A stretch of DNA of 64,000 nucleotides from Polaromonas sp. (GCF_012927455.1 NZ_JABBPE010000004.1:62001-126000); one strand, 5' to 3'. Shown: positions 43,900 to 52,541, counted from the stretch's first letter. Notes: generated by a model from the sequence alone, not told the origin. Numbers and translations: made by a program.

Positions 43900-44217
43900 A
43901 TGCGACGACTCCTGACAATTTTGTGTTTGATGGCAATCGCCGGCGCCGCCACGGCCGCCGACGTCAATGCGGGCAAGACCAAGTCTGCGGTCTGCGCCGT
44001 CTGCCACGGCGTGCAGGGACTGTCGACCCTGCCCAATGCACCCAACCTGGCCGGCCAGCCGCAGATTTATCTGGCCGAGCAGCTCAAGAATTACCGCAGC
44101 GGCAAGCGCACGCATGAGGTCATGAGCGTAATCGCCAAGCCCTTGAGCGATCAGGAAATCGAAGATTTGTCGGCGTGGTACGCCTCGCTACAAATTGTGC
44201 TGCGGGAAAGCAAATAG
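43900..44217 (+). CDS. Small class I cytochrome c
   Basis: A 105-residue periplasmic monoheme cytochrome with a signal peptide (ending TAA-ADVNAG). The heme site is CAVCH near residue 32, and the axial Met is in HEVMSVIAKPL near residue 79. The NYRSGKRTHEVM segment is typical of the c4/c5-like short cytochromes that carry electrons between a dehydrogenase and a terminal acceptor. GGAGG lies 8 bases before the ATG. It is probably the electron link between the propeller enzyme upstream and the copper/heme protein downstream. Confidence 0.9.
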   Translation: MRRLLTILCLMAIAGAATAADVNAGKTKSAVCAVCHGVQGLSTLPNAPNLAGQPQIYLAEQLKNYRSGKRTHEVMSVIAKPLSDQEIEDLSAWYASLQIVLRESK

Positions 44218-44329
44218 CTGGCAGGCGACTCTCATTCGTTAACATCTCGACACCCGCCCAGCTTGCGCTGAGTCAAGGATATAAGTATGGTCAAGCTTCA
44301 TGCGGCGGCTGGCCTGGACTGAAAAGTGT

Positions 44330-44343
44330 TTGAAAATTTTCAA
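44330..44343. promoter_or_regulatory. Crp/Fnr-type box upstream of the NirK-like gene
   Basis: TTGAAAATTTTCAA is a perfect palindrome (extended TTTGAAAATTTTCAAA at 44329-44344) with the TTGA-6-TCAA spacing of Fnr/Dnr/Nnr sites. It is 95 bases before the ATG. A weaker site, TTGCGCTGAGTCAA, is at 44263-44276. Confidence 0.5.
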
Positions 44344-44438
44344 ATGCAGACCTGTCTACACACCCTAAAACCGGGTGAAGCCATCTAGCGATTTTTTGCC
44401 AGGGCAGGCGTGCCTGCATTAAAACCCAAGGGCTCGTC

Positions 44439-46082
44439 ATGCGACTGCTATTCGCGAACTTTCACGGAAGGCGCGTGACTCGCGCCACTTGCCTGATCGT
44501 TTCAAGTGCGCTCGCACTGTTGACCTTGGGGTGCCAGGGCCGCACCCCAGGCGAAGTGGCGGCGCCGCAGCCACCGGCATCGGCACCGGTCGCTGCCGTC
44601 GCCGCTGCCGATCCTTACGACACGGCCAAAATGGATTTCAAGACGCCGCCGGCCGTGCTTTCTAACGAGCGCCACACCGGGCCTTTTTCCGCCGGCAGCG
44701 CGCTGAATATGGAGCCGGCGCTCAAAGCCCTCGACCCGTCGCCGGTCAAGGAAATTCGCCTGGACACGACGCACAAGATCATCGAAATTGCGCCCGGCGT
44801 GAAGTTCAGTGCCTGGACCTTTGGCGACCAGGTGCCCGGGCCGGTGGTTCGCGCGCGGGTCGGCGACCGCATCAAGTTCACAATGACCAACCGCTCGGAC
44901 GAGCCGGTCCCGGGCGTGAACGTGACGGCCGCGCCGATGATGCATTCGATGGACTTTCATTCGGCCATGGTCTCTCCGCAAGACAAATACCGCTCGATTG
45001 CACCGGGCCAGACAATTTCGTTTGAATTCACGCTCAATTACCCGGGCGTCTTCATGTACCACTGCGGCACGCCGATGGTGCTTGAGCACTTGGCCTCGGG
45101 CATGTACGGCATGATGATCGTCGAGCCGCGCGGCGGCTACCCGACCAAGGTGGACCGCGAGTATGCGGTGCTGCAAAGCGAGTTCTACACCAAGCTCGAC
45201 CCGCAAAAACGCATGGTCGATGGCCAGCCGCTACATGTGCTGGACGGCGACCGGGTGCGCGCCAAGTCGCCGACCTACACCGTGTTCAACGGCCGCTACA
45301 ACGCCATGGTCGACAAGCCTTTGCCGGCCAAGCCCGGAGAGCGGGTGCGCCTGTTCGTGATGAATGTCGGGCCGTCCAACACGTCGAGCTTTCATGTGGT
45401 CGGCACGATCTTCGACCGCGTCTGGATGGATGGCAATCCGGACAACCAGTTTCGCGGCATGCAGACGGTGCTGCTCGGTTCGTCAAGTGGCGCGATTGTG
45501 GAATTCATCATTCCCGAGGCGGGCAACTATGTGATGGTCGACCACCACTTTGCCAATGCGTCGCAGGGCGCAATCGGCCTGATTGCGGCGGGCGGCACGC
45601 CAGAGGGCGGAGGCGCCGATGCGGGCATGGAACACCACAACATTCCGGCCACGGCGGCGCCGAGCGAGCCGAATGCCCAGAAAGGCAAGCTGGCGTTTGA
45701 GTCGAAGTGTCTGGCCTGCCACTCGATTGGCGGCGGCGACAAGATGGGCCCCGACCTGTACGGCGTGACCAAGCGCTACGACGACGCCTGGCTCACGCGC
45801 TGGCTCAAATCGCCTGAGGAGATGATGAAGACCGACCCCAGGGCCAAGGCATCGCTTGAAAAATGGAAGGTTCCCATGCCCAACCAGGGCTTGAGCGATG
45901 AAGAGATCAAGCAGTACATCGCTTACTTCAAATGGGCCGACCTGAACCTGAAGCCGCAAGGCAAGGCGCAGCCCCAGCCGGCCGCCCCAGGCGCTGCGCT
46001 GCCGCCCTCGCAAACAAAATCGGCCGCGCCGATGCCTGCGGTGCCGGCCGTGGCCGCATCCGCTGCCGCTAAAAAGCCGTGA
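44439..46082 (+). CDS. AniA-class copper nitrite reductase-like lipoprotein fused to cytochrome c
   Basis: A 547-residue lipoprotein (lipobox LTLGC, Cys32). Two cupredoxin domains (about 105-385) are followed by a class I cytochrome c (CLACH, 424-428; axial Met in VPMPNQG). Type 1 ligands are His169, Cys209, His217 and Met222; type 2 ligands are His174, His208 and His319. The catalytic Asp equals Asp172 (SMDFH). The catalytic His is missing: class I NirK has THxVFNG and class II/AniA has VFNGH, whereas here it reads PTYTVFNGRYN (Tyr280, Arg286). It may reduce nitrite slowly or act on another substrate. The stop overlaps the next gene by 3 bases. Confidence 0.85.
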   Translation: MRLLFANFHGRRVTRATCLIVSSALALLTLGCQGRTPGEVAAPQPPASAPVAAVAAADPYDTAKMDFKTPPAVLSNERHTGPFSAGSALNMEPALKALDPSPVKEIRLDTTHKIIEIAPGVKFSAWTFGDQVPGPVVRARVGDRIKFTMTNRSDEPVPGVNVTAAPMMHSMDFHSAMVSPQDKYRSIAPGQTISFEFTLNYPGVFMYHCGTPMVLEHLASGMYGMMIVEPRGGYPTKVDREYAVLQSEFYTKLDPQKRMVDGQPLHVLDGDRVRAKSPTYTVFNGRYNAMVDKPLPAKPGERVRLFVMNVGPSNTSSFHVVGTIFDRVWMDGNPDNQFRGMQTVLLGSSSGAIVEFIIPEAGNYVMVDHHFANASQGAIGLIAAGGTPEGGGADAGMEHHNIPATAAPSEPNAQKGKLAFESKCLACHSIGGGDKMGPDLYGVTKRYDDAWLTRWLKSPEEMMKTDPRAKASLEKWKVPMPNQGLSDEEIKQYIAYFKWADLNLKPQGKAQPQPAAPGAALPPSQTKSAAPMPAVPAVAASAAAKKP

Positions 46083-46489
46083 AGCCAGGCCGGTCGTTTT
46101 TGCCGGCCTTGCGCGCTGCCTGGATGTTTGCCAGGGTCCTAGGTGCGGCCGGCGCAGCGCTTGCGCCCATGGCAAGCCATGCCTGCGGTGCCTGTGTCGA
46201 AGACAACGTTGCCGCAACGTACGACCACCAGGTGCTCGCGCGCGCCAAGGCGGTTGGCAGCGTGGTGGTGTTTTGCCAGGTCAGCGCTCAATTTGATGCG
46301 CTGCAACTGGTGAAATCGGCACGGCGCGTTGCGGGTGTAATCGCGCAGAGCGTGCGAACCTCGAATCAACCGCCAGCGCTGTCATTTGCCTTCGATCCGG
46401 CGCGCCAATCGCCGCAGGCCGCTGTCGATGCGATTGGGCGCAGCCTGCCGGCCAATACGCGCGTGTCGATCGTGCGGGTAATGAAATAA
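46079..46489 (+). CDS. Small exported protein with CGAC motif, coupled to the NirK-like gene
   Basis: A 136-residue protein starting at a GTG that overlaps the upstream stop, so translation is coupled. It has a signal peptide and a mature part opening SHACGACVEDNVAATYDHQV, with a CxxC pair, then SVVVFCQVS and DPARQSPQAAVDAIGRSLP. The last part resembles a heavy-metal-associated fold (beta-alpha-beta), so it may carry copper to the enzyme upstream. This is an inference; no family name is known to me. Confidence 0.68.
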   Translation: MKPGRSFLPALRAAWMFARVLGAAGAALAPMASHACGACVEDNVAATYDHQVLARAKAVGSVVVFCQVSAQFDALQLVKSARRVAGVIAQSVRTSNQPPALSFAFDPARQSPQAAVDAIGRSLPANTRVSIVRVMK

Positions 46490-46612
46490 AAACGCCCCGC
46501 AGTACGGTCAGGGATGCGTCGGCATCAGCCGGTGTGGCGCGAACGCGCTGTGCAGGAAGCACGGGGTTTGGGAGGACCGTGTTCGGACAAAGGCGGGCCA
46601 GTATTTTAGAAA

Positions 46613-46670
46613 GCTATTGATTTGATAGCTGCTAACGCCCGTCCATCATGCGCTAGAGCTGCTTTTTATC
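46613..46670 (+). repeat. Family A dispersed repeat covering the crp-like stop codon
   Basis: GCTATTGATTTGATAGC, then TGCTAACGCCCG and GCGCTAGAGC. The minus-strand Crp/Fnr gene ends inside it: its TAG stop is the CTAG of the repeat and the last codons (KKQL) are repeat-derived. Confidence 0.8.
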
Positions 46671-47387
46671 ATTAAACATGCTGGAACGCAGCGCCACGAT
46701 GTCAAGCACGCGCAGCCCGCCGTATTCAACGCGAATAATGCCTTGCGCCTGCAGCGTGGTTAGCGCTTCGTTGACGCGTTGACGTGACAGACCGACCAGA
46801 TAGGCCAACTCCTGCTGCGTGATGCGCAGCACTTCGCCCACGCCCGGATAGAGCACCGGGTTGAACAGCGCGGCCAGGCTGCGCGCCACCCGCAGATCGG
46901 GGTTATTCATGCGGTCAATCTCACGCGCCGCGATGAACTGCCCGAGCCGCTCGTTGAGCTGGTTCATGACAAAACGATTAAAGCTGATCGAGTGGTCCAG
47001 CAGCCAGTGAAAGCTGTCGACCGGCAAGCCGGCCACCACGCTTTTGCGCAGCGCCTGGATGTTGTAGCGGTAGGGCTCGCGCTTGAGCGCCGTGCCTTCG
47101 CCAAACCAGCCTCCGGGCGGCACACCGGTGAAGGTCATGGTCAGGCCCTGGGCGTTGTCGGCACTCATCTTGAGCAGCCCCTCGACCACGCCAAACCAGT
47201 AAGTCACCGGTTTGCCGACGCGGCACACATAGTCGCCCGTCGACGCGTCGCCGACCTGTAGCGCCGCCACCGCACGCGCCCGCTCATCACCTTGCAGCAA
47301 CCGCAGCCAGGGAATGCCTTGCAGTTCATCCGGCGTGGGCGTTCTGCGGCGCTGGTGCAGGGGCAGGTCAGAGGAAAGGGATTTCAT
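46653..47387 (-). CDS. Crp/Fnr-family transcriptional regulator
   Basis: A 244-residue regulator. The N-terminal cyclic-nucleotide-binding-like beta-roll (about 40-150) has PVTYWFGVVEGLLKMSAD and GGWFGEGTALKREPYRY. The C-terminal helix-turn-helix is ITQQELAYLVGLSRQRVNEA near residue 193. No cluster of N-terminal Cys is present, so it is not an Fnr-type oxygen sensor. It is divergent from the acyl-CoA synthetase/Liv operon, and the intergenic region has two TTGTC/GACAA palindromes, so it probably controls both itself and the operon. Its effector could be a substrate or CoA ester. Confidence 0.87.
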   Translation of the reverse strand: MKSLSSDLPLHQRRRTPTPDELQGIPWLRLLQGDERARAVAALQVGDASTGDYVCRVGKPVTYWFGVVEGLLKMSADNAQGLTMTFTGVPPGGWFGEGTALKREPYRYNIQALRKSVVAGLPVDSFHWLLDHSISFNRFVMNQLNERLGQFIAAREIDRMNNPDLRVARSLAALFNPVLYPGVGEVLRITQQELAYLVGLSRQRVNEALTTLQAQGIIRVEYGGLRVLDIVALRSSMFNDKKQL

Positions 47388-47396
47388 GGGCGTGCT

Positions 47397-47466
47397 TTGT
47401 CCGACAAGGGCATCCTCCGGGCACACCCGCTTAGGACTTACCCGCAAATTGTCGTCGCAACGACAA
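47397..47466. promoter_or_regulatory. Pair of TTGTC/GACAA palindromes between divergent genes
   Basis: TTGTC-C-GACAA at 47397-47407 and TTGTCGT-CGCA-ACGACAA at 47449-47466 (7-bp arms). They lie between the Crp/Fnr gene and the acyl-CoA synthetase gene and are likely operators of that regulator. The half-site differs from the classical TGTGA/TTGAT, so it would be a distinct subfamily motif. Confidence 0.5.
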
Positions 47467-47556
47467 GCGAACGTCAAACACAAGCCTACTATGCGTTTTA
47501 TACCAGCCGTTTTTCTTGACAGAAGGGCTGCACCAAACTGTAAACAAGGAACCGCA

Positions 47557-49503
47557 ATGCAGACTACGTTCCCGCAATTGCTGCTCAAACATGCCGCTGA
47601 ACGCCCCGCCGACGCCGCCATGCGCGAAAAGGAATATGGCATCTGGCAAGCCCACAGCTGGGCCGGCATGGCGACGCTGGTTGAACACATTGCCTGCGGC
47701 CTGCACCAGGCCGGCCTGCAGCGCGGTGAACACATGGCGGTCATTGGCGCCAACCGGCCCCGCCTGTACGCCACCATGCTGGCGGCGCAGTCGCTAGGCG
47801 CCATCCCGATTCCGCTGTACCAGGATGCCGTCGGCGCCGAATGCGTGTTCCCCATCAACAACGCCGACGTCCGATTTGCCTTTGCCGAAGACCAGGAGCA
47901 GGTCGACAAGCTGCTGGAGATTCGCGACCGCTGCCCTAACCTGAGCCACATCATTTTTGACGACCCGCGCGGTTTGCGCAAATACGACGAGCCCGGCCTG
48001 GTGTCGCTCGATCTGCTGATTGAAGCCGGCCAGGCTTTGGCCAAAAGCCAGCCCGCACTGTTCAAGGCCGAAGTCGACAAAACCAGCCCCGACTGCGTGG
48101 CCGCGATGTTTTTTACTTCGGGCACCACCGGCAATCCCAAAGGCGTGGTGCACACGCACGCCAGCCTGCTGGACCGCGCGCAGGCGGGCGCCGAATTTGA
48201 CAAGCTGACTGCCCATGAAGAAGTGCTGGCATATCTGCCGCCCGCCTGGATCGGCCAGAACATTTTCAGCTACGCCCAGTGGCTGGCTTGCGGTTACGTG
48301 GTGAACTGCCCCGAAAACGCCAGTACGGTGACGATTGACCTCAAGGAGGTCGGGCCGACTTATTACTTTGCGCCACCACGGGTGTTCGAGGGTCTGCTCA
48401 CCAACGTAACCATTCGCATGGAAGACGCCGGGCGCATCAAGCGCGGCATGTACCACTACTTCATGGACCTGGCCCGCCGCGTGGGTCCGGCCCGCATGGA
48501 TGGCAAGGCCGTAGGCCTGGCGCAGACCCTGCTGTATGGCCTGGGCAACCTGCTGGTGTACGGGCCGCTGCGCAACAATCTGGGCTTTTCCCGGGTGCGC
48601 GTGGCCTATACCGCCGGCGAGGCGATTGGCCCGGACCTCTTCATTTTTTACCGCTCCATCGGCATCAACCTTAAGCAGCTCTACGGCTCGACCGAAACCG
48701 CCGTGTTTGTCTGCCTGCAGCCCGACCATGAGGCGCGCGCCGACACGGTGGGCGTGCCGATCAAGGGCGTGCAGATCAAGGTGGCTGACAACGGCGAAAT
48801 CATGGTCAAGTCGGCCGGCCTGCTCAAGGAATACTACAAAAACCCGACGGCAACCGCTGAAGTACTGACGGCCGACGGCTGGTACCACACCAGCGATGCC
48901 GGCTTCATCGACGCGCATGGCCACCTGAAAATAATTGACCGGGTCAAGGACGTCGGCCGCATCAAGGGCGGCGCTAATGATGGCGCGATGTTTGCGCCCA
49001 AGTACGTCGAGAACAAACTGAAGTTTTTCCCCTACATCAAGGAAGTCGTGGCTTATGGCGACGGCCGCGAAAAAGCCTGCGTCTTTGTCAATATTGATTT
49101 TGATGCGGTGGGCAACTGGGCCGAGCGACGCAACCTGCCCTACGCGGGCTACACCGATCTTGCGCAAAAACCCGAGGTCTACCAGCTCATCAAGGAATGC
49201 GTGGAAAAGGTCAATTCCGACCTCAGCGCAGACAGCTTGCTGGCGGGATCGCAAGTCAGCCGCTTTCTGGTGCTGCACAAAGAGCTTGATGCCGATGATG
49301 GCGAGCTGACCCGTACCAACAAGGTGCGTCGCGGCTTTATAGCCGAAAAATACCAGCCGCTGATTGACGCCCTGTACGGCAACAAAACCGAGCAGTTCAT
49401 AGAAACCGTCGTCAAGTTTGAAGACGGCCGCAGTGGCAGCGTCAGCGCCACGCTGAAGATTGGCGATACCCAGACGTTTACCCCTGTGAAGGCCGCAGCA
49501 TGA
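47557..49503 (+). CDS. Long-chain acyl-CoA synthetase (AMP-binding)
   Basis: A 648-residue adenylate-forming ligase. The ATP P-loop FFTSGTTGNPKGVVHTHAS is at 184-202, YGSTETA follows near 379, and DGWYHTSDAGFID then LKIIDRVKD near 450 close the active site. It activates a carboxylic acid to its CoA thioester, using ATP. AAGGA is 6 bases upstream of the ATG at 47557; the frame extends left but that is a shadow. Its stop overlaps livG start by 4 bases (ATGA), so the ligase is translationally coupled to the ABC transporter. The likely substrate is an imported hydrophobic acid. Confidence 0.9.
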   Translation: MQTTFPQLLLKHAAERPADAAMREKEYGIWQAHSWAGMATLVEHIACGLHQAGLQRGEHMAVIGANRPRLYATMLAAQSLGAIPIPLYQDAVGAECVFPINNADVRFAFAEDQEQVDKLLEIRDRCPNLSHIIFDDPRGLRKYDEPGLVSLDLLIEAGQALAKSQPALFKAEVDKTSPDCVAAMFFTSGTTGNPKGVVHTHASLLDRAQAGAEFDKLTAHEEVLAYLPPAWIGQNIFSYAQWLACGYVVNCPENASTVTIDLKEVGPTYYFAPPRVFEGLLTNVTIRMEDAGRIKRGMYHYFMDLARRVGPARMDGKAVGLAQTLLYGLGNLLVYGPLRNNLGFSRVRVAYTAGEAIGPDLFIFYRSIGINLKQLYGSTETAVFVCLQPDHEARADTVGVPIKGVQIKVADNGEIMVKSAGLLKEYYKNPTATAEVLTADGWYHTSDAGFIDAHGHLKIIDRVKDVGRIKGGANDGAMFAPKYVENKLKFFPYIKEVVAYGDGREKACVFVNIDFDAVGNWAERRNLPYAGYTDLAQKPEVYQLIKECVEKVNSDLSADSLLAGSQVSRFLVLHKELDADDGELTRTNKVRRGFIAEKYQPLIDALYGNKTEQFIETVVKFEDGRSGSVSATLKIGDTQTFTPVKAAA

Positions 49504-50390
49504 GCACCGTAAACATGAATGCTGACCTGGGCGCAGTTCGCGCGGCGACCGAACGCAGCGCAGGCCCAGCGTCGGCAACCAGCGCAGTACAGCAAGTGAC
49601 GAGCGTGGCAGCCAAGAAGATTGGCGACGTCATTCTTGACGTGCAGAACATCAGCCTGAGCTTTGGCGGCGTCAAGGCCTTGCACGACATTTCGTTCAAC
49701 GTCAAAGAGCACGAAATCCGCGCCATCATCGGGCCCAACGGCGCCGGCAAAAGCTCCATGCTCAACTGCATCAACGGCGTTTATTCGCCGCAGCAGGGCT
49801 CAATCGCCTTTCGCGGCCAGACCTTCAAGCACATGAACAGCCACCAGGTGGCGGTGATGGGCGTGGCCCGCACCTTCCAGAACCTGGCGTTATTCAAGGG
49901 CATGAGCGTGCTCGACAACATCATGTCGGGCCGCAACCTGAAGATCAAAAGCAACCTGCTGCTGCAGGCCTTGCGCATTGGCCCGGCAGAAAAAGAAGAA
50001 ATCAGGCACCGCGAGGCAGTGGAAAAGATCATCGACTTCCTGGAAATCCAGGCCTTCCGCAAAACACCGGTGGGGCAGCTGCCCTACGGTTTGCAAAAAC
50101 GTGTGGACCTGGGCCGCGCCCTGGCTATGGAGCCGCAGGTGCTACTGCTGGACGAACCCATGGCTGGCATGAACGTCGAGGAAAAGCAGGACATGTGCCG
50201 CTTCGTGCTCGACGTCAACGACGAATTCGGCACCACGGTCGTGCTGATCGAGCATGACATGGGCGTCGTCATGGATATTTCTGACCGCGTGGTGGTGCTC
50301 GACTACGGCAAAAAAATTGGCGACGGCACGCCCGGCGAGGTTCGCAACAACCCCGACGTGATCAGCGCCTATCTCGGCACCTCGCACTGA
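49500..50390 (+). CDS. livG: LivG-type ABC transporter ATP-binding protein
   Basis: A 296-residue ATPase of a branched-chain amino acid-type (HAAT) importer. Walker A GPNGAGKSS is at 78-86, the Q-loop in ARTFQNLALF, a Leu-Pro-Tyr-Gly signature (LPYGLQKRVDLGRAL) and Walker B VLLLDEP follow. A 45-residue polar N-terminal extension precedes the domain, which is unusual. It is one gene of an operon that also encodes two permeases, a binding protein and a second ATPase. The overlap with the acyl-CoA synthetase gene suggests the transported compound is activated at once. Confidence 0.9.
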   Translation: MSTVNMNADLGAVRAATERSAGPASATSAVQQVTSVAAKKIGDVILDVQNISLSFGGVKALHDISFNVKEHEIRAIIGPNGAGKSSMLNCINGVYSPQQGSIAFRGQTFKHMNSHQVAVMGVARTFQNLALFKGMSVLDNIMSGRNLKIKSNLLLQALRIGPAEKEEIRHREAVEKIIDFLEIQAFRKTPVGQLPYGLQKRVDLGRALAMEPQVLLLDEPMAGMNVEEKQDMCRFVLDVNDEFGTTVVLIEHDMGVVMDISDRVVVLDYGKKIGDGTPGEVRNNPDVISAYLGTSH

Positions 50391-50402
50391 AGAAAGATCA
50401 AG

Positions 50403-51332
50403 ATGGCTTTTTTTCTGGAAACACTGCTGGGCGGCCTGATGGCCGGCATGCTGTATTCATTGGTGGCGCTCGGCTTTGTGCTGATCTTCAAGGCCTCCGG
50501 CGTTTTCAACTTTGCCCAAGGCGCCATGGTGCTGTTTGCGGCACTGGCGATGGCGCGCTTTTCTGAATGGATTCCGCAGTGGACCGGCATTCAAAGCCTG
50601 CTGTTTGCCAACGTCATCGCTTTTGTCATGGCGGGCGGCGTGATGTTCGTGGTGGCCTGGCTGATCGAGCGCCTGGTGCTGCGCCACCTGGTCAATCAGG
50701 AAGGCGCGACGCTGCTGATGGCCACCCTGGGCATTGCCTATTTCATGGAAGGCCTGGGCCAGACGATTTTCGGCGGCAGCATCTACAAGATCGACATCGG
50801 CATGCCGAAAGATCCCATCTTCGCGCTGGACTCGGTTTTTCCGGGCGGTATCCTGATCAACAAGGAAGACCTGTACGCCGCACTGATCGCTGCGGTGCTA
50901 GTGGCGCTGCTAAGCGTGTTCTTCCAGAAAACGGCGACCGGCCGGGCGCTGCGCGCGGTTGCCGACGATCACCAGGCGGCGCAGTCCATCGGCATTCCGC
51001 TGAACCGTATCTGGGTCATCGTCTGGTGCGTCGCCGGAGTCGTAGCGCTGGTAGCGGGCATGATCTGGGGCAGCAAGCTGGGCGTGCAGTTTTCGCTTGC
51101 AACCATCGCCTTGCGGGCGCTTCCCGTAGTGATTCTGGGCGGCTTGACTTCGGTACCCGGCGCCATCATTGGCGGCCTGATCATTGGCGTGGGCGAGAAG
51201 CTGTCCGAGGTCTACCTCGGCCCGTTTGTCGGCGGTGGTATCGAGATCTGGTTCGCCTACGTGCTGGCCCTGGGCTTCCTGCTGATTCGGCCTCAGGGTC
51301 TGTTCGGCGAAAAAATCATTGACAGGGTATGA
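50403..51332 (+). CDS. livH: LivH-type permease
   Basis: A 309-residue inner-membrane permease with about eight helices. The opening ETLLGGLMAGMLYSLVALGF and VFNFAQGAMVLFAA are the LivH hallmark, then RALRAVADDHQAAQSIGIPL (cytoplasmic EAA-like loop) and LGGLTSVPGAIIGGLIIG near the end. It forms the channel with LivM. It lies 12 bases after livG. A family B repeat fills the 130 bases downstream. Confidence 0.9.
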   Translation: MAFFLETLLGGLMAGMLYSLVALGFVLIFKASGVFNFAQGAMVLFAALAMARFSEWIPQWTGIQSLLFANVIAFVMAGGVMFVVAWLIERLVLRHLVNQEGATLLMATLGIAYFMEGLGQTIFGGSIYKIDIGMPKDPIFALDSVFPGGILINKEDLYAALIAAVLVALLSVFFQKTATGRALRAVADDHQAAQSIGIPLNRIWVIVWCVAGVVALVAGMIWGSKLGVQFSLATIALRALPVVILGGLTSVPGAIIGGLIIGVGEKLSEVYLGPFVGGGIEIWFAYVLALGFLLIRPQGLFGEKIIDRV

Positions 51333-51335
51333 AAG

Positions 51336-51412
51336 CCCCCACGCTCGTCACTTCGTGTACTTCGCTGCCCCCCGGGGGGGGCCGCTGCGCCTGCGGCCCC
51401 TGCTGAACGGAG
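51336..51412 (+). repeat. Family B dispersed repeat inside the liv operon
   Basis: CCCCCACGCTCGTCACTTCG, then GCTGCCCCCCGGGGGGG and GCGCCTGCGGCCCC. It separates livH from livM within one operon, possibly as a hairpin that tunes expression. Confidence 0.85.
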
Positions 51413-51464
51413 CACGGCCGGGCTCAAAACTTCTTTCATCGCAATCTAACGGCAGCGCACTAAT

Positions 51465-52541
51465 ATGTTCTACAGAGAAAACGGTCAATTCAAAACCAGC
51501 TACCGCGCGGACCAGCAGATCTTTCCGATCGCGCAGGACCGCATCGCCATCTTCCTGATTCTGGCGGTCGCCTTCGTGGCCGTGCCCATGCTGGCCAGCG
51601 ACTATCTGTTTCGCGCCATCCTGATTCCGTTTGTCATCATGTCGCTGGCCGCGCTTGGCGTGAACATTCTGGTCGGCTACTGCGGCCAGATCTCGCTGGG
51701 TTCGGGCGCCTTCATGGCAGTCGGTGCTTACGGCGCCTACAACTTCTTTGTGCGCATCCCAGGCATGCCGCTGATCCCGGCGCTGATTCTGGGTGGCCTG
51801 TGCGCCACCCTGTTCGGCATCCTTTTTGGCCTGCCCAGCCTGCGTGTCAAGGGCCTGTACCTGGCGGTGGCCACGTTGGCCGCACAATTCTTCAGTGACT
51901 GGATGTTCCTGCGCATCAAGTGGTTCACGCTGGACTCACCGTCGGGCTCGGTGTCGGTGAACAACCTGCAGGTGTTCGGCCTGCCCATAGAAAGCGCGGT
52001 CAGCAAATATCTGCTGTGTCTGGGCGTGCTGGTGGTCATCGCTGTGCTGGCCAAAAACCTGGTGCGCGGCGCCATCGGCCGCGAGTGGATGGCGATTCGT
52101 GATATGGACGTGGCCGCCGCGGTGATCGGCATTCGGCCGATGTACGCCAAGCTTAGCGCGTTCGCGGTCAGCTCCTTCATCATCGGCGTGGCGGGCGCAC
52201 TCTGGGCCTTTGTCTACCTCGGCGCCTGGGAACCAGCAGCGTTCTCGGTGGATCAGTCGTTTCGCCTGCTGTTCATGGTCATCATCGGCGGCCTGGGCTC
52301 CATCATGGGCGGCTTTTTCGGTGCGGCTTTCATCGTGATACTGCCTATCGCCCTCAACCAGTTCTTGCCGGTGTTTCTCGGCCTGTTTGGCATAGAAATT
52401 TCCACCGCCGGTATCGCCCATGCGGAGCTGATGATTTTCGGCGGCCTGATCGTCTGGTTCCTGATTGTGGAACCACATGGCTTGGCCAAGCTCTGGTCCA
52501 CGGGCAAGCAAAAGTTGCGGCTGTGGCCTTTCCCGCATTGA
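51465..52541 (+). CDS. livM: LivM-type permease
   Basis: A 358-residue inner-membrane permease, partner of LivH. Typical segments are ALGVNILVGYCGQISLGSGA, RVKGLYLAVATLAAQFF and IIGGLGSIMGGFFGAAFI. About ten helices are expected. The N-terminal 30 residues are polar. The start at 51465 has no strong ribosome site, and the family B repeat lies just upstream. Confidence 0.9.
   Translation: MFYRENGQFKTSYRADQQIFPIAQDRIAIFLILAVAFVAVPMLASDYLFRAILIPFVIMSLAALGVNILVGYCGQISLGSGAFMAVGAYGAYNFFVRIPGMPLIPALILGGLCATLFGILFGLPSLRVKGLYLAVATLAAQFFSDWMFLRIKWFTLDSPSGSVSVNNLQVFGLPIESAVSKYLLCLGVLVVIAVLAKNLVRGAIGREWMAIRDMDVAAAVIGIRPMYAKLSAFAVSSFIIGVAGALWAFVYLGAWEPAAFSVDQSFRLLFMVIIGGLGSIMGGFFGAAFIVILPIALNQFLPVFLGLFGIEISTAGIAHAELMIFGGLIVWFLIVEPHGLAKLWSTGKQKLRLWPFPH

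Noticed and set aside
47794..49578. 594-codon antisense open frame over the acyl-CoA synthetase
   Set aside because: No recognisable domain; the composition is that of a shadow frame.
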